A stretch of DNA of 39,273 nucleotides from the NCBI GenBank assembly GCA_027073795.1, contig JALTEW010000492.1, positions 1-39,273 of the forward strand, in the 5' to 3' direction. Position numbers and translations under genes: made by a program. The stretch comes from a bacterium. Its GTDB lineage: Bacteria; Desulfobacterota; S145-22. This document shows positions 23,937 through 33,117 of the stretch, one piece after another. Positions within the stretch are counted from its first letter, which is position 1; the number at the start of each line of letters is the position of its first letter. The notes beneath the pieces are model-generated. The model saw only the letters and a program-made list of their open reading frames with translations, had not been told where the DNA came from and ran no database searches.

Positions 23937-24695
23937 ATGTGGATTATATGGACCTTTTGTTACTGGATTGCGTTAGTCATCTTTACCATTTTATTTTCCG
24001 TTGTGGCGTTGTTCGCTTCTTTTATGGACCCGAACGGAAATTCCGCACACCAGGTGGCGCGGATATGGGGTAAAACGCTTCTTCTGCTTTCCGGTGTCAA
24101 GGTTAAACTTATCGGAGAACTAAATTCCATAGAACCCCAAAAGCCTTACATCTTCATGGCAAACCATCAAAGCGCCTTCGACATTTTTGCTCTGTTGGCT
24201 GGCTTGCCCATTCCCTTTCGGTGGTTAGCAAAGGAGGAATTGTTCAAGATTCCTATTTTCGGGCCTTCCATGAGACGAGCCGGGTACATCCCCATTAATC
24301 GCGCCAACCCGAGGGATGCGATTAAAAGTATCAATAAAGCTGCTCAAAGGATTCGAGAGGGCATTTCAGTTGTTGTCTTTCCAGAAGGAACCCGCTCAGA
24401 AGATGGAAAGCTGTTGCCTTTCAAAAACGGGGGATTTGTCATCGCCATAAAATCTATGGCACTCATCGTGCCCACGGCGCTTATCGGGACGTTCGAAGTT
24501 AAACCGAGGAGGAGCTTCTGGGTGCATCCGAGAACTGTTTATATCTCCCTCGGCGCCCCCATAGAGACTAGGGGATACAAAATTAGGGACAAGGGTGAAT
24601 TAAAAAACAAGGTTTTCAGTATCCTGTCCGCGTTACTTGCAGAAAAGCAATCGGAAGTTACAAACAATGATGCACTTGAAAAAGGTCATGGTTAG
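23937..24695 (+). CDS. plsC: 1-acyl-sn-glycerol-3-phosphate acyltransferase
   Basis: PlsC acylates lysophosphatidic acid to phosphatidic acid at the inner membrane. One or two N-terminal membrane segments (about 5-30) precede the catalytic NHQSAFD (H77, D82), the substrate motif FPEGTRS (148-154) and KNGGFVIAI. Length 252 residues is standard. Start ATG 23937 lacks a strong ribosome-binding site, which fits coupling to cooC, 12 bases upstream. No lipid gene is adjacent. Confidence 0.9.
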   Translation: MWIIWTFCYWIALVIFTILFSVVALFASFMDPNGNSAHQVARIWGKTLLLLSGVKVKLIGELNSIEPQKPYIFMANHQSAFDIFALLAGLPIPFRWLAKEELFKIPIFGPSMRRAGYIPINRANPRDAIKSINKAAQRIREGISVVVFPEGTRSEDGKLLPFKNGGFVIAIKSMALIVPTALIGTFEVKPRRSFWVHPRTVYISLGAPIETRGYKIRDKGELKNKVFSILSALLAEKQSEVTNNDALEKGHG

Positions 24696-24717
24696 ACGGC
24701 AGTGGAAAGCGCCCCAA

Positions 24718-24735
24718 ACCTGTCTGCCGACAGGT
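24718..24735. repeat. Hairpin ACCTGTC-TGCC-GACAGGT in intergenic DNA
   Basis: A seven-base-pair stem with a TGCC loop, followed by degenerate GTGTAA-like units (AGTGTAA, AGTGTCAGGTGTAAG, 24766-24787). The 188-base gap between plsC and the RNase J gene contains nothing else recognised. The stem has no T-tract. Confidence 0.45.
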
Positions 24736-24883
24736 AGGGTCAAAGCGTGCAGGTTTTAGGTGCGAAGTGTAAAGTGTCAGGTGTAAGTTATCTAAGCGCA
24801 AAGGTTGTTTTTAAAGGTTTTCGGCCTGGAGCTTACACGTCTTTCATCTTCTGCCTAATATGTTTGAAAGGAATAGATAACCT

Positions 24884-26554
24884 ATGAGTGAAAGCAGGTA
24901 TCCACCCGTTCGTCTTATCCCTCTTGGGGGCCTGGGAGAAATCGGGTGCAACATGATGGTCTTCGAAATCGGGGAGGATATATTCCTGATCGATGCGGGG
25001 CTTATGTTCCCGGAGGAATATATGCTGGGGATCGACTTTGTCATCCCTGACTTCAGCTATCTGAAAAGCAAAAAAGACAAAGTACGTGCCATTTTCCTGA
25101 CTCACGGCCATGAGGATCACATCGGCGCCCTTCCCTTCCTTCTGCAGGAAATCAGCGTGCCGATCTATGGAACAGCTTTTACACTGGCCCTGGTAGAAAG
25201 AAAACTTCGGGAATACGAACTGGGTTCTCCGGTGCAGTTAAGAAAAATCAAGCCCCGGGATGTCCTGAATATAGGCGATGCGAAATTTGAATTCATTGGT
25301 GTCAATCACAGCATCGTCGAGGGGGTCGGTATTGCCATTGAAACACCCATCGGTACCATCATCCATACTGGTGATTTCAAGATTGACCAAACCCCGCTGG
25401 GAGATAATATGATAGACCTCAACCGCTTTGCTGATTACGGGGACAAGGGTGTCTTGCTCCTGTTGTCCGACAGTACCAACGCGGATTATGAGGGATTCAG
25501 TTTATCTGAGCGAACCGTCAAGAAGCGCCTCGAAAAAATCCTCTCTGACAGCACGGGGCGCGTGATCATCACGGTTTTTGCTTCCAACATCCGAAGGATG
25601 CAGGGAATTCTGGAAGCCTGTGATAAGCTGGGAAGAAAGGTAGCTCTTATTGGCCGAAGCATCGTGGACAATATCGAGAGCGCCAGCAGTCTTGGAATTC
25701 TCGATGTCCCCGATGACCTGCTTGTCGATGTCAGAGAGATTAAAGACCTCGATCCATCAAAGGTTACGATGATCACAACCGGCAGCCAGGGAGAACCCTA
25801 TTCGGCCCTCTCTCTCATGGCGACCAACGCCCACAAATATATCCAAATCCAGCCAGGTGATACGGTTATTTTTTCATCCCGCTTCATTCCGGGAAATGAG
25901 CGCGCCATTACAAGAATCATCAATCAGCTCTACCGGAAGGGGGCCGAGGTCATTTATGAGCAGGTCAAAAATGTCCATACCTCCGGACATGCCTACCAGG
26001 AAGAATTGAAGATGATGCTGAATCTCGTCAAGCCGGATTTTTTCATGCCCGTGCATGGAGAGGTTCGCCTTCTAGCCAAACACATCAATTTGGCAAAGTC
26101 GATGGGGATGTCGAATGAGGCACTCATCCTCGCGGAAGACGGGGATATTATCAAGGTTACACCTGAAGGGATTACGAAGGAAGGAAGGGCCCCGGTTGGG
26201 AAGGTCTTCATCGATGGAAAAGGCGTGGGGGACGTAGGAACGCTGGTCCTGAGGGACAGGAAGCACCTCTCAGAGGACGGGCTGGTGGTTATCCTGAGTG
26301 TTCTGGACGGAGAAAACGGGGAGATGGTCAGCGAGCCCAACCTTATCAGCCGCGGCTTTATCTTTGAGGATTTTCACAAGGAGATGCTTCAGGAAGCCAA
26401 GAACCTTGTCAAGAAAACGATTATGGAGGCAAATTCGGAACGGCGTAAAGACTCCGGAGAACTACAAGGAGAAATCAGCAAGATACTGAAACGCTTTTTC
26501 AATACGCGCCTCAAGCGACGCCCCATGATTCTCCCCATTGTTCTTGAAATGTAG
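24884..26554 (+). CDS. rnj: Ribonuclease J
   Basis: RNase J is a metallo-beta-lactamase/beta-CASP ribonuclease with endonuclease and 5'-exonuclease activity in RNA decay and processing. The zinc motif THGHEDHIGAL is at residues 73-83 (H74, H76, D78, H79), with further ligands in IHTGDFKID. The beta-CASP part contains TTGSQGEP, SSRFIPGNE and HTSGHAYQEE and MPVHGEVR, all RNase J motifs. Length 556 residues is typical. AAAGGAA is about twelve bases before ATG 24884. It precedes ftsK by 8 bases. Confidence 0.94.
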   Translation: MSESRYPPVRLIPLGGLGEIGCNMMVFEIGEDIFLIDAGLMFPEEYMLGIDFVIPDFSYLKSKKDKVRAIFLTHGHEDHIGALPFLLQEISVPIYGTAFTLALVERKLREYELGSPVQLRKIKPRDVLNIGDAKFEFIGVNHSIVEGVGIAIETPIGTIIHTGDFKIDQTPLGDNMIDLNRFADYGDKGVLLLLSDSTNADYEGFSLSERTVKKRLEKILSDSTGRVIITVFASNIRRMQGILEACDKLGRKVALIGRSIVDNIESASSLGILDVPDDLLVDVREIKDLDPSKVTMITTGSQGEPYSALSLMATNAHKYIQIQPGDTVIFSSRFIPGNERAITRIINQLYRKGAEVIYEQVKNVHTSGHAYQEELKMMLNLVKPDFFMPVHGEVRLLAKHINLAKSMGMSNEALILAEDGDIIKVTPEGITKEGRAPVGKVFIDGKGVGDVGTLVLRDRKHLSEDGLVVILSVLDGENGEMVSEPNLISRGFIFEDFHKEMLQEAKNLVKKTIMEANSERRKDSGELQGEISKILKRFFNTRLKRRPMILPIVLEM

Positions 26555-26562
26555 AGATTGCC

Positions 26563-28758
26563 ATGGAAAAGAAAACGGTTATAAAGGAAATACTCGGGAT
26601 TTTCTTTCTGGTTATGGCGGTCTTTGTGGGGATTAGCCTTATTACCTACTCACCTAGAGACCCTTCGCTGAACGTGGCGCGCCCCATTAGCGCACCTCCG
26701 ATTCATAATCTTCTGGGATACAGCGGTTCCGTTATCTCGGATCTCGTGTTTCAGCTCTTTGGGATTTCGGGTTTTACCTTGCCTTTGCTTCTCCTTCTTG
26801 ATGCCATTTTCTTTTTTTCTCCCCCCTCCCTCACAAAAGTTCTGGTAAAAAACATCTCACTTCTGCTTGTGGGTGTTTCCATTGGATTGCTCTTCAATAT
26901 CTTTAGCCCGGGCCTGTCCTTCCTGGGGCACGCCATTCCATCGGCCGGTGTCATGGGAACCCTCGTTAATCGCGTCAGCACCCGTTACGTTGGAAAACTT
27001 GGTGCATTTCTCATTTATATCGCAGTCATCTGGGCAGGCCTGACACTTCTTATCAACCGCTCCATCACTGGAATTCTAAAACCTGTTTTTACCCTCCCCA
27101 GAAATTTGATTCTCAAGTTTAAAAACAGGGCAACCATCCAGAAGGAGAGAACGAAACGCCAGAAGGTTGTGGAAGAAAAGGGGAAAAAGCTGAAGTGGGA
27201 AGAAACGATACCTGAAATTTTCCTTGCCCCGAAGGAGGAAAAGAAACGCCTTCCCAAGCAGGAGCAGTTTACCTTCATGGAACAGCCGGAAGGTGCCAAA
27301 ACGTTTGTTCTTCCCCCCCTATCCCTGCTCAAAGATCAGCCACGGTCCAGTATGAAGATCAATGAAGAGGTTCTCAAATTCAATTCCAAAATTCTCATCA
27401 ACAAACTCAGTGATTATGGCGTCGAGGGAAAGATCGTTCAGGTCAACCCGGGCCCCATCATTACGGTCTATGAGTTTGAACCCGCCCCTGGCATCAAACT
27501 CAGCCGTATTGTCAACCTCAGTGATGACCTTGCCATGGCATTAAGCGCCATCAGTATCCGCATTGTCGCACCCATTCCAGGCAAATCCGTTGTGGGGATT
27601 GAAATCCCTAATCGGGACAGAAAAACCGTTCTCCTGCGGCCCATCCTGGAAGATGAAAGTTTTTCCTCACCCAAACTCAGGCTTCCGCTGGCGCTGGGAA
27701 AGGATATTTCCGGTTCACCTTATATCACCGATTTATCTCAGATGCCTCATCTCCTGGTAGCGGGTTCCACAGGATCGGGAAAAAGCGTTGCTCTGAACTG
27801 CATGATTCTGAGCCTCCTCTATCGCCTTACCCCCAAGGAGGTGCGATTTCTCATGATAGATCCCAAGATGCTTGAACTTTCCCTTTACGATGACATCCCC
27901 CACCTCATTATGCCCGTGGTCACAGACCCCAAAAGCGCTTCGAAATCACTGATGTGGCTCGTTGAAGAGATGGAAAGACGATATGCTTATCTGGCGGATT
28001 TTGGGGTAAGGAATATCCTTCAGTATCACGACCTTTTGAAAAGGAAAAAACCCCCAAAAAAATCCACCCTCGACATACCAGAAACGGATGAAGATGCTCC
28101 CGATTCCCTTCCCTATATCGTGGTAATCATCGATGAGCTGGCTGATTTGATGCTGACAGCCTCCAAGGATGTGGAAGGCTCCATTACACGCCTGGCGCAA
28201 ATGGCCCGAGCTGTTGGTATTCACCTGATTCTCGCAACCCAGCGCCCTTCGGTAGATGTCCTGACGGGAATCATCAAGGCAAACTTCCCCGCCCGTATCT
28301 CCTTCAGGGTTGCCTCAAAAACGGATTCAAGGACCATTCTTGATTCCATGGGTGCGGAAAGCCTCCTGGGTCAGGGAGACATGCTCTTTCTTCCCCCCGG
28401 GACGTCACAGATGTTACGACTCCATGGGGCATATGTATCAGGTGAGGAAATCAGTAAAATTGTTCAATTCCTCAAGAAACAATTGCCACCTGAATACGTG
28501 GAACTTTCAAAAATTGAAGAGGCCGGAAGTTCCAGTACTCCTCAGGAGTCAGACAACGAATATGATGAAAAGTATGATGAGGCCGTCGCCTTCGTGACAG
28601 AAGTGGGGCATGCCTCCATCTCCATGGTTCAACGGCGGTTTCGCATCGGATACAATCGCGCAGCAAGAATCGTGGAAAAGATGGAAGAGGAAGGAATCGT
28701 GGCACCCTCGGATGGCGTCAAACCCCGAAAGGTCCTGGTTCCAAAAATCTACAAATGA
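26563..28758 (+). CDS. ftsK: DNA translocase FtsK/SpoIIIE
   Basis: FtsK pumps DNA at the division septum so that chromosome dimers and termini are cleared. Four membrane helices lie in residues ~8-170, a basic linker (~180-265) follows, then the alpha/beta motor with Walker A GSTGSGKS (401-408), Walker B YIVVIIDELADLM and QRPSVDVLTG. The C-terminal gamma winged helix (VTEVGHASISMVQRRFRIGYNRAA) recognises the KOPS-type polarity sequences. Length 731 residues, a short-linker form. It starts 8 bases after the RNase J gene; lolA begins 10 bases after its stop. Confidence 0.94.
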   Translation: MEKKTVIKEILGIFFLVMAVFVGISLITYSPRDPSLNVARPISAPPIHNLLGYSGSVISDLVFQLFGISGFTLPLLLLLDAIFFFSPPSLTKVLVKNISLLLVGVSIGLLFNIFSPGLSFLGHAIPSAGVMGTLVNRVSTRYVGKLGAFLIYIAVIWAGLTLLINRSITGILKPVFTLPRNLILKFKNRATIQKERTKRQKVVEEKGKKLKWEETIPEIFLAPKEEKKRLPKQEQFTFMEQPEGAKTFVLPPLSLLKDQPRSSMKINEEVLKFNSKILINKLSDYGVEGKIVQVNPGPIITVYEFEPAPGIKLSRIVNLSDDLAMALSAISIRIVAPIPGKSVVGIEIPNRDRKTVLLRPILEDESFSSPKLRLPLALGKDISGSPYITDLSQMPHLLVAGSTGSGKSVALNCMILSLLYRLTPKEVRFLMIDPKMLELSLYDDIPHLIMPVVTDPKSASKSLMWLVEEMERRYAYLADFGVRNILQYHDLLKRKKPPKKSTLDIPETDEDAPDSLPYIVVIIDELADLMLTASKDVEGSITRLAQMARAVGIHLILATQRPSVDVLTGIIKANFPARISFRVASKTDSRTILDSMGAESLLGQGDMLFLPPGTSQMLRLHGAYVSGEEISKIVQFLKKQLPPEYVELSKIEEAGSSSTPQESDNEYDEKYDEAVAFVTEVGHASISMVQRRFRIGYNRAARIVEKMEEEGIVAPSDGVKPRKVLVPKIYK

Positions 28759-28768
28759 AAGGGCTTCC

Positions 28769-29455
28769 ATGAAAGAACTATTCAAACCTCCATCCCTTAG
28801 AGGTTGCTATTTTTCCTTTTTCCTGTTGTTTTTTTCGATTTCACCCCCGTTACTCTTCGCGCAGGCAGGCCAGGGAGGAAATGCATATTTAAAAAAGATT
28901 GAAAAGAGATATGGAGGCGTCCAATCCTTCAGGGCTAAATTCATCCAGACCTCCAAGGCACCAGGCGTTGTCAGGCGTGAGAAGGCAAGTGGGATTGTCT
29001 ATCTGAGGAAGGATGGCAAATTCAGATGGGACTATGACGAGCCAGAGGTTGTCCTGATTATAAGCGACGGGAATACCCTGTGGATTTACCAACCTGAAGA
29101 TAAGCAGGTCATGGTGGACAGGACCTTTAAAACCAAGATGAAGCGATTTCCCTATACCTTTCTGAAGGGGATGGAACACCTTGGAATGGATTTTAACGCC
29201 CATGTATTAAATAGAAGGGGTGAAGAGGTCACACTCAAGCTTATCCCCAAAAAGCCCATCAAAAAAATCACAAAAATGCAGATAACCTTCAACACCCATT
29301 CCCTACTTATTCGCGGGATTACATGGACGTCAGCCCAGGGTGTTGAAACCCTTATCACCTTTAACGATATTGACATTACATCGAAAATCCCCGATAGTGT
29401 CTTTCACTTTGAACCACCGGAAGGCGTGGATATTGTCAGTGCGAACGCGCCATAG
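28769..29455 (+). CDS. lolA: Outer-membrane lipoprotein carrier protein
   Basis: LolA carries lipoproteins across the periplasm to the outer membrane. This 228-residue protein has a signal peptide with a hydrophobic core (CYFSFFLLFFSI) and cleavage near FAQA. The mature part has the conserved VQSFRAKFIQT, ASGIVYLRKDGKFRWDY and ISDGNTLWIYQPEDKQV, all diagnostic. ATG 28769 has AAAGGG five bases upstream; a longer frame from 28610 would overlap ftsK by 149 bases and is unlikely. ftsK-lolA order is shared with many Proteobacteria. No lolB was seen. Confidence 0.9.
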   Translation: MKELFKPPSLRGCYFSFFLLFFSISPPLLFAQAGQGGNAYLKKIEKRYGGVQSFRAKFIQTSKAPGVVRREKASGIVYLRKDGKFRWDYDEPEVVLIISDGNTLWIYQPEDKQVMVDRTFKTKMKRFPYTFLKGMEHLGMDFNAHVLNRRGEEVTLKLIPKKPIKKITKMQITFNTHSLLIRGITWTSAQGVETLITFNDIDITSKIPDSVFHFEPPEGVDIVSANAP

Positions 29456-29464
29456 GATAAGGAA

Positions 29465-30832
29465 ATGGTAAAACCAAAACCGCAGGTCCTGCTGGACAGT
29501 GTCAGAAGGTTAAGCCGCCGCCAGGCGGTTGGACCGTTAACCAATATTCTATATAAATCCCATCCGGCGGACATTGCTGAGGTTATCAAATACCTGACTG
29601 ACTCTGAGAAGAGAATGGTTTTCGGGCTTATCAAAGACCCCGAAAAGGCGGCTGATGTGCTCTCCGAGCTGGATATTTCCGACAGCATTCACCTCTTAAG
29701 CGGGATGAGCGAGGAACAAATTACCACGATACTCAGGGAAATGTCTTCCGACGACGCCGCTGAATTGATTTCAAACCTCCCCGGTGAAATTTCGGAGCGC
29801 GTTCTCCATCTAATGGAGCAGGAAGGCCAAAAGGACGTCGAAGATCTCCTCCAGTACGAGGAAAAGACCGCCGGCCGCATCATGACCACCGATTTTTTCG
29901 CCCTAGGGGAGGATACCACCGCTGAAGAGGCCATGCGCGCCATCCGTGAAAATTCAGAGGCAGAGATGGTCTTTTACATCTACGTGGTGGATGAGCGAGG
30001 TCATCTGGTTGGGGTGGTTTCTCTGCGGCAGCTTGTGATCGTCTCTCCAAAGACAAAGCTGAAGGATATCATGATGACGGACGTTATCTCCGTTACCACG
30101 GACATGGACCAGGAAGAGGTTGCCCGTATTGTTGAACGCTATGATTTTCTCGCCATTCCTGTCGTGGACAACAAAAATCACCTGATGGGCATTATCACCG
30201 TGGATGATGTTATCGACGTCCTTCGTGAAGAGGCTACGGAAGATATCATGAAGATGGTGGGAACGAAAGAAGAGGAGTATGTCTATCATGACAAGGTGAC
30301 CCGCGTGGCACGTCTGAGACTTCCCTGGTTGATAACAAACCTCTTCGGGGGGCTGGTAACCGGATACATCATGTGGCTGTTCAAAGTGACCATCAAGGAC
30401 ATGCTGGCCCTCATCACCTTCATACCGGTGATAACGGGCATGGGCGGCAATGTGGGGGTTCAATCCTCCTCCATCATGGTCCGGGGATTTGCTACGGGGA
30501 AAGTCAGTTTTGACAGGGTCAGGGTGTTTCTGATGCGCGAAATCCTTATCGGATTTATGATGGGCGTCAGTTGCGGGATTGTCGTGGGGCTGGTTGGCTA
30601 CCTCTGGCATCACAGCTTTGTCCTGGGGCTCGTGGTGGGTATTGCCATGATGGTTGCCATGACGGTCGCCGCATCCATGGGAACCCTGGTTCCAACCTTC
30701 TTTCGCAAAATTCACGTGGACCCTGCGATTGCATCAGGTCCCTTCGTGACCACCTCCAACGATATCGTTGGCATCCTCATCTATCTGGCAACAGCCACTA
30801 TCTTCCTTAAATTTTTCCATCTCATTCCCTGA
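29465..30832 (+). CDS. mgtE: Magnesium transporter MgtE
   Basis: MgtE is a Mg2+-gated Mg2+ channel. Its 455 residues hold the N-terminal MgtE_N helical domain (~1-130, with KRMVFGLIKDPEKAADVLSE), two CBS domains (~135-255, AEMVFYIYVVDERGHLVGVV and AIPVVDNKNHLMGI), a plug helix and about five membrane helices (~285-455, with MGGNVGVQSSSIMVRG and DPAIASGPFVTTSNDIVGI). The conserved pore region GNVGVQSS and the SGPFVTT segment fit the ion pore. GGATAAGGAA abuts ATG 29465. It starts 10 bases after lolA. Confidence 0.92.
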   Translation: MVKPKPQVLLDSVRRLSRRQAVGPLTNILYKSHPADIAEVIKYLTDSEKRMVFGLIKDPEKAADVLSELDISDSIHLLSGMSEEQITTILREMSSDDAAELISNLPGEISERVLHLMEQEGQKDVEDLLQYEEKTAGRIMTTDFFALGEDTTAEEAMRAIRENSEAEMVFYIYVVDERGHLVGVVSLRQLVIVSPKTKLKDIMMTDVISVTTDMDQEEVARIVERYDFLAIPVVDNKNHLMGIITVDDVIDVLREEATEDIMKMVGTKEEEYVYHDKVTRVARLRLPWLITNLFGGLVTGYIMWLFKVTIKDMLALITFIPVITGMGGNVGVQSSSIMVRGFATGKVSFDRVRVFLMREILIGFMMGVSCGIVVGLVGYLWHHSFVLGLVVGIAMMVAMTVAASMGTLVPTFFRKIHVDPAIASGPFVTTSNDIVGILIYLATATIFLKFFHLIP

Positions 30833-30842
30833 AGCCCGCCTA

Positions 30843-31586
30843 ATGGAGGGACTGGTTCTCCGGCTTATCGATTATGGTGAATCCGACCAGATCGCTTATC
30901 TTTTCCTCAAGGAAGAGGGTATCCTTTCAGCCATCGCGAAGGGAATCAAAAAAAGCAAACACAGATTCCCCCATCACCTCGAGCCCTTCCGAATTTACTC
31001 CTTCAAACTGCGCAAAAAACCCTCCCATGACCTTTACTGGATTCAAACGGCCGATCAGGTTACCTCGTTTGAGAAAATCATGAACGACATCCGCAAGATC
31101 GCTCTTGGCAACGTCATTTTTGAAATGGTCATGAAAGGGGTCAGGGAAGGACATCCACACCCTGAACTTTACACCTTTGTCATCTCACTTTTCCGGGCAC
31201 TTGAAGTAACAGATAACATCTTTCCCCTACGCTTTTATGCAGAGATCCATACCCTCCGCCTTCTGGGGTTTTTGCCCAACTTCGAGACCTGCCTTCGATG
31301 TAGAAAACCGCTCCGAAAAGAAGAAGACAACTGTTTCGACCCAGTTAAGGGGGGAATTATCTGCCCCCGCTGTCAGGGATTGACATACAAGACAGGAACT
31401 ATTATTGGATCAGAAGCCCTTGGCGCCCTACAATTCCTGAAAAAATCGCCCCTCCATGCGGTGTCCAGGCTTCGCATCACAGAAAATGCCAAGAATGCCA
31501 TTGAGGCATTTCTCACAGAATTTATCACCTATCACCTGGAACATCCCATAAAGTCCCTTTCCTTTTTGAAGGAGGTAATGCCGTGA
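30843..31586 (+). CDS. recO: DNA repair protein RecO
   Basis: RecO helps load RecA at gaps together with RecR. This 247-residue protein has the N-terminal OB-fold with GLVLRLIDYGESDQIAYLF and IAKGIKKSKHRF, a helical C-terminal domain and a zinc ribbon with C150, C153, C174 and C177 (CLRC and CPRC). ATG 30843 starts ten bases after the mgtE stop. A longer frame from 30768 overlaps mgtE and lacks RecO features. Its stop is only 4 bases from the end of the convergent decarboxylase gene. Confidence 0.9.
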   Translation: MEGLVLRLIDYGESDQIAYLFLKEEGILSAIAKGIKKSKHRFPHHLEPFRIYSFKLRKKPSHDLYWIQTADQVTSFEKIMNDIRKIALGNVIFEMVMKGVREGHPHPELYTFVISLFRALEVTDNIFPLRFYAEIHTLRLLGFLPNFETCLRCRKPLRKEEDNCFDPVKGGIICPRCQGLTYKTGTIIGSEALGALQFLKKSPLHAVSRLRITENAKNAIEAFLTEFITYHLEHPIKSLSFLKEVMP

Positions 31587-31590
31587 CGTG

Positions 31591-32937
31591 TTACAGTTCC
31601 TTCCGTGTCTTGACCAGAATCCTGTAGATGTTTTTAATCCAGTCCAGGTGTTCAGGCTTCATCAGGCAGGACCGGAGGCAGGTCACGGTCTTTTCATCCC
31701 TTTTCACCCCTTCCAGAGAGGCCTCAAAGAATGATACAGGAAGTGTGACCAGGGCAAGATGAAGGTTGTTATCAGCGGCTTTTTCGAAAAACTTTCTCGA
31801 TAACGCGGATATTTCCGAAACGCTTCCCGCCTTGGGCGCGTAGACAAGAATGTCCAGTTCCGGGGGGAACGCCGTGATAAAACGCGTGTCAGCGGAAAGT
31901 CTTTCATAAAGGACAAGGGCCGCCTTTCGCGCCTCCTCCAGGCCTTCAGCCAACTCCCCACCCTTTTTCAGGGGAAGCAGGCGCTGGGTTGCCCAGAGGG
32001 CCACGGCGGAGGCACCGGGCCGTGAACATTCGAGGCTAATCTCCCCCAGGTGCATTTCCCCGGAGCTGAAATAGGTGTAAGGGGAATCGTGTGTATACAA
32101 TTTCCCAATTGCGGGGTCTTTAAAGAGGATGCATCCGCATCCATAGGGTTGAAGTCCGTGCTTATGGGGATCGATGGCAATGGAATCGACTTCCTCTAAA
32201 TGCTGATACGCCTTTTTTGTTTCGTCCGAGAGATTTTCCGCAAGGATGAAATAGCCACCATACGCGGCATCCGCGTGGACCCGGAAATGATATCGTTCTT
32301 TCAAGGCCAGAATTTCACCAAGAGGATCCACGGATCCGGTAGCCGTGGTTCCGATCGTGGCCACGACCATTCCCACATCCTTATGTTTCAAAACATCCTC
32401 GAGAGCATTCAGGTCCATCCTTGCCGTGGTGTCAACAGGAACGGAACGGTAGGGAATTTTCAGGACATGTGTAATCCGTTCGTGTGTGTAGTGCGCCTGT
32501 TGAGACGCCACAACCAGCTTTCCCGGATTCAGAGCCCCAGCCACCCACAGGGCCTCCATATTTGCCATCGTCCCGCCCCCGCACAAATGCCCCATGTGGG
32601 TTTCCCAACCGAACATTCGCGCGATAGCCGCGACCGCCTCCTTCTCCATGTAAGAACTGGCACGCCCTCCATCGAGGGCGTGATTATTTGGATTGACATA
32701 AAGCGCCAGCATATAGGCAAGCCTTGCGATAGGGTGCGGCGGTTTCATCATCTGACCGGCATACAGCGGATGGAAATAGGGGTAGTTATCCCGCATTTTT
32801 TCGGCAACTTCCAAGAGAACCGGCCTCAGTCGCTCCATATCCACATGCGATTCAAAGTCCGGCAGGTTCGAAAATCCCTTCTCTAAATCCGAAATGGCCT
32901 CGTTTAAAAGCTGAAGTTCCTCCCCATTCATACGCAT
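31591..32937 (-). CDS. Group II PLP-dependent amino-acid decarboxylase
   Basis: This is a pyridoxal-phosphate decarboxylase of the glutamate/aromatic amino acid (group II) type, 448 residues. The Schiff-base lysine is K259 in IDPHKHGLQPYGC; HADAAYGG (221-228) gives the cofactor-binding aspartate D223, and CGGGTMANMEAL the phosphate-binding loop. A full-length chain with no visible defect. Substrate unknown: glutamate, tyrosine, diaminobutyrate and others are possible. AGGGGG lies seven bases before ATG 32937. Its neighbours are a speD relic and the aapJQMP amino-acid transporter on the same strand, which suggests amino-acid use. Confidence 0.85.
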   Translation of the reverse strand: MRMNGEELQLLNEAISDLEKGFSNLPDFESHVDMERLRPVLLEVAEKMRDNYPYFHPLYAGQMMKPPHPIARLAYMLALYVNPNNHALDGGRASSYMEKEAVAAIARMFGWETHMGHLCGGGTMANMEALWVAGALNPGKLVVASQQAHYTHERITHVLKIPYRSVPVDTTARMDLNALEDVLKHKDVGMVVATIGTTATGSVDPLGEILALKERYHFRVHADAAYGGYFILAENLSDETKKAYQHLEEVDSIAIDPHKHGLQPYGCGCILFKDPAIGKLYTHDSPYTYFSSGEMHLGEISLECSRPGASAVALWATQRLLPLKKGGELAEGLEEARKAALVLYERLSADTRFITAFPPELDILVYAPKAGSVSEISALSRKFFEKAADNNLHLALVTLPVSFFEASLEGVKRDEKTVTCLRSCLMKPEHLDWIKNIYRILVKTRKEL

Positions 32938-33013
32938 TTGATACCCCCTAAATTCATTTTGCAGCGAATTTATGCGTGACTGGAATCTATCTTATATCTC
33001 AAAAGGGTTCAAT

Positions 33014-33035
33014 ATCCTTTCAATGAGTGAAGGAT
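33014..33035. repeat. Inverted repeat ATCCTTTCA/TGAAGGAT upstream of the decarboxylase gene
   Basis: ATCCTTTCA (33014-33022) is complementary to TGAAGGAT (33028-33035) apart from one bulged base. A second, outer pair ATCTATC/GATAGAT stands at 32985-32991 and 33033-33039. It may be an operator or a transcript hairpin. The 374-base gap 32938-33311 otherwise holds only the speD relic. Confidence 0.35.
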
Positions 33036-33117
33036 AGATAAACTTGAAGTCCTGCCGTCATTATATTTTGCGTACTGTTTTTTCAAACCGCAACTAAAAA
33101 GATAGGGGAACACATGA

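Noticed and set aside
29954..30715. 253-codon minus-strand frame opposite mgtE
   Set aside because: Very His-rich composition typical of an antisense frame; mgtE covers the region with full domain structure.
32200..32886. 228-codon plus-strand frame opposite the decarboxylase gene
   Set aside because: Shadow of a full-length PLP decarboxylase; no ribosome-binding site or motif.
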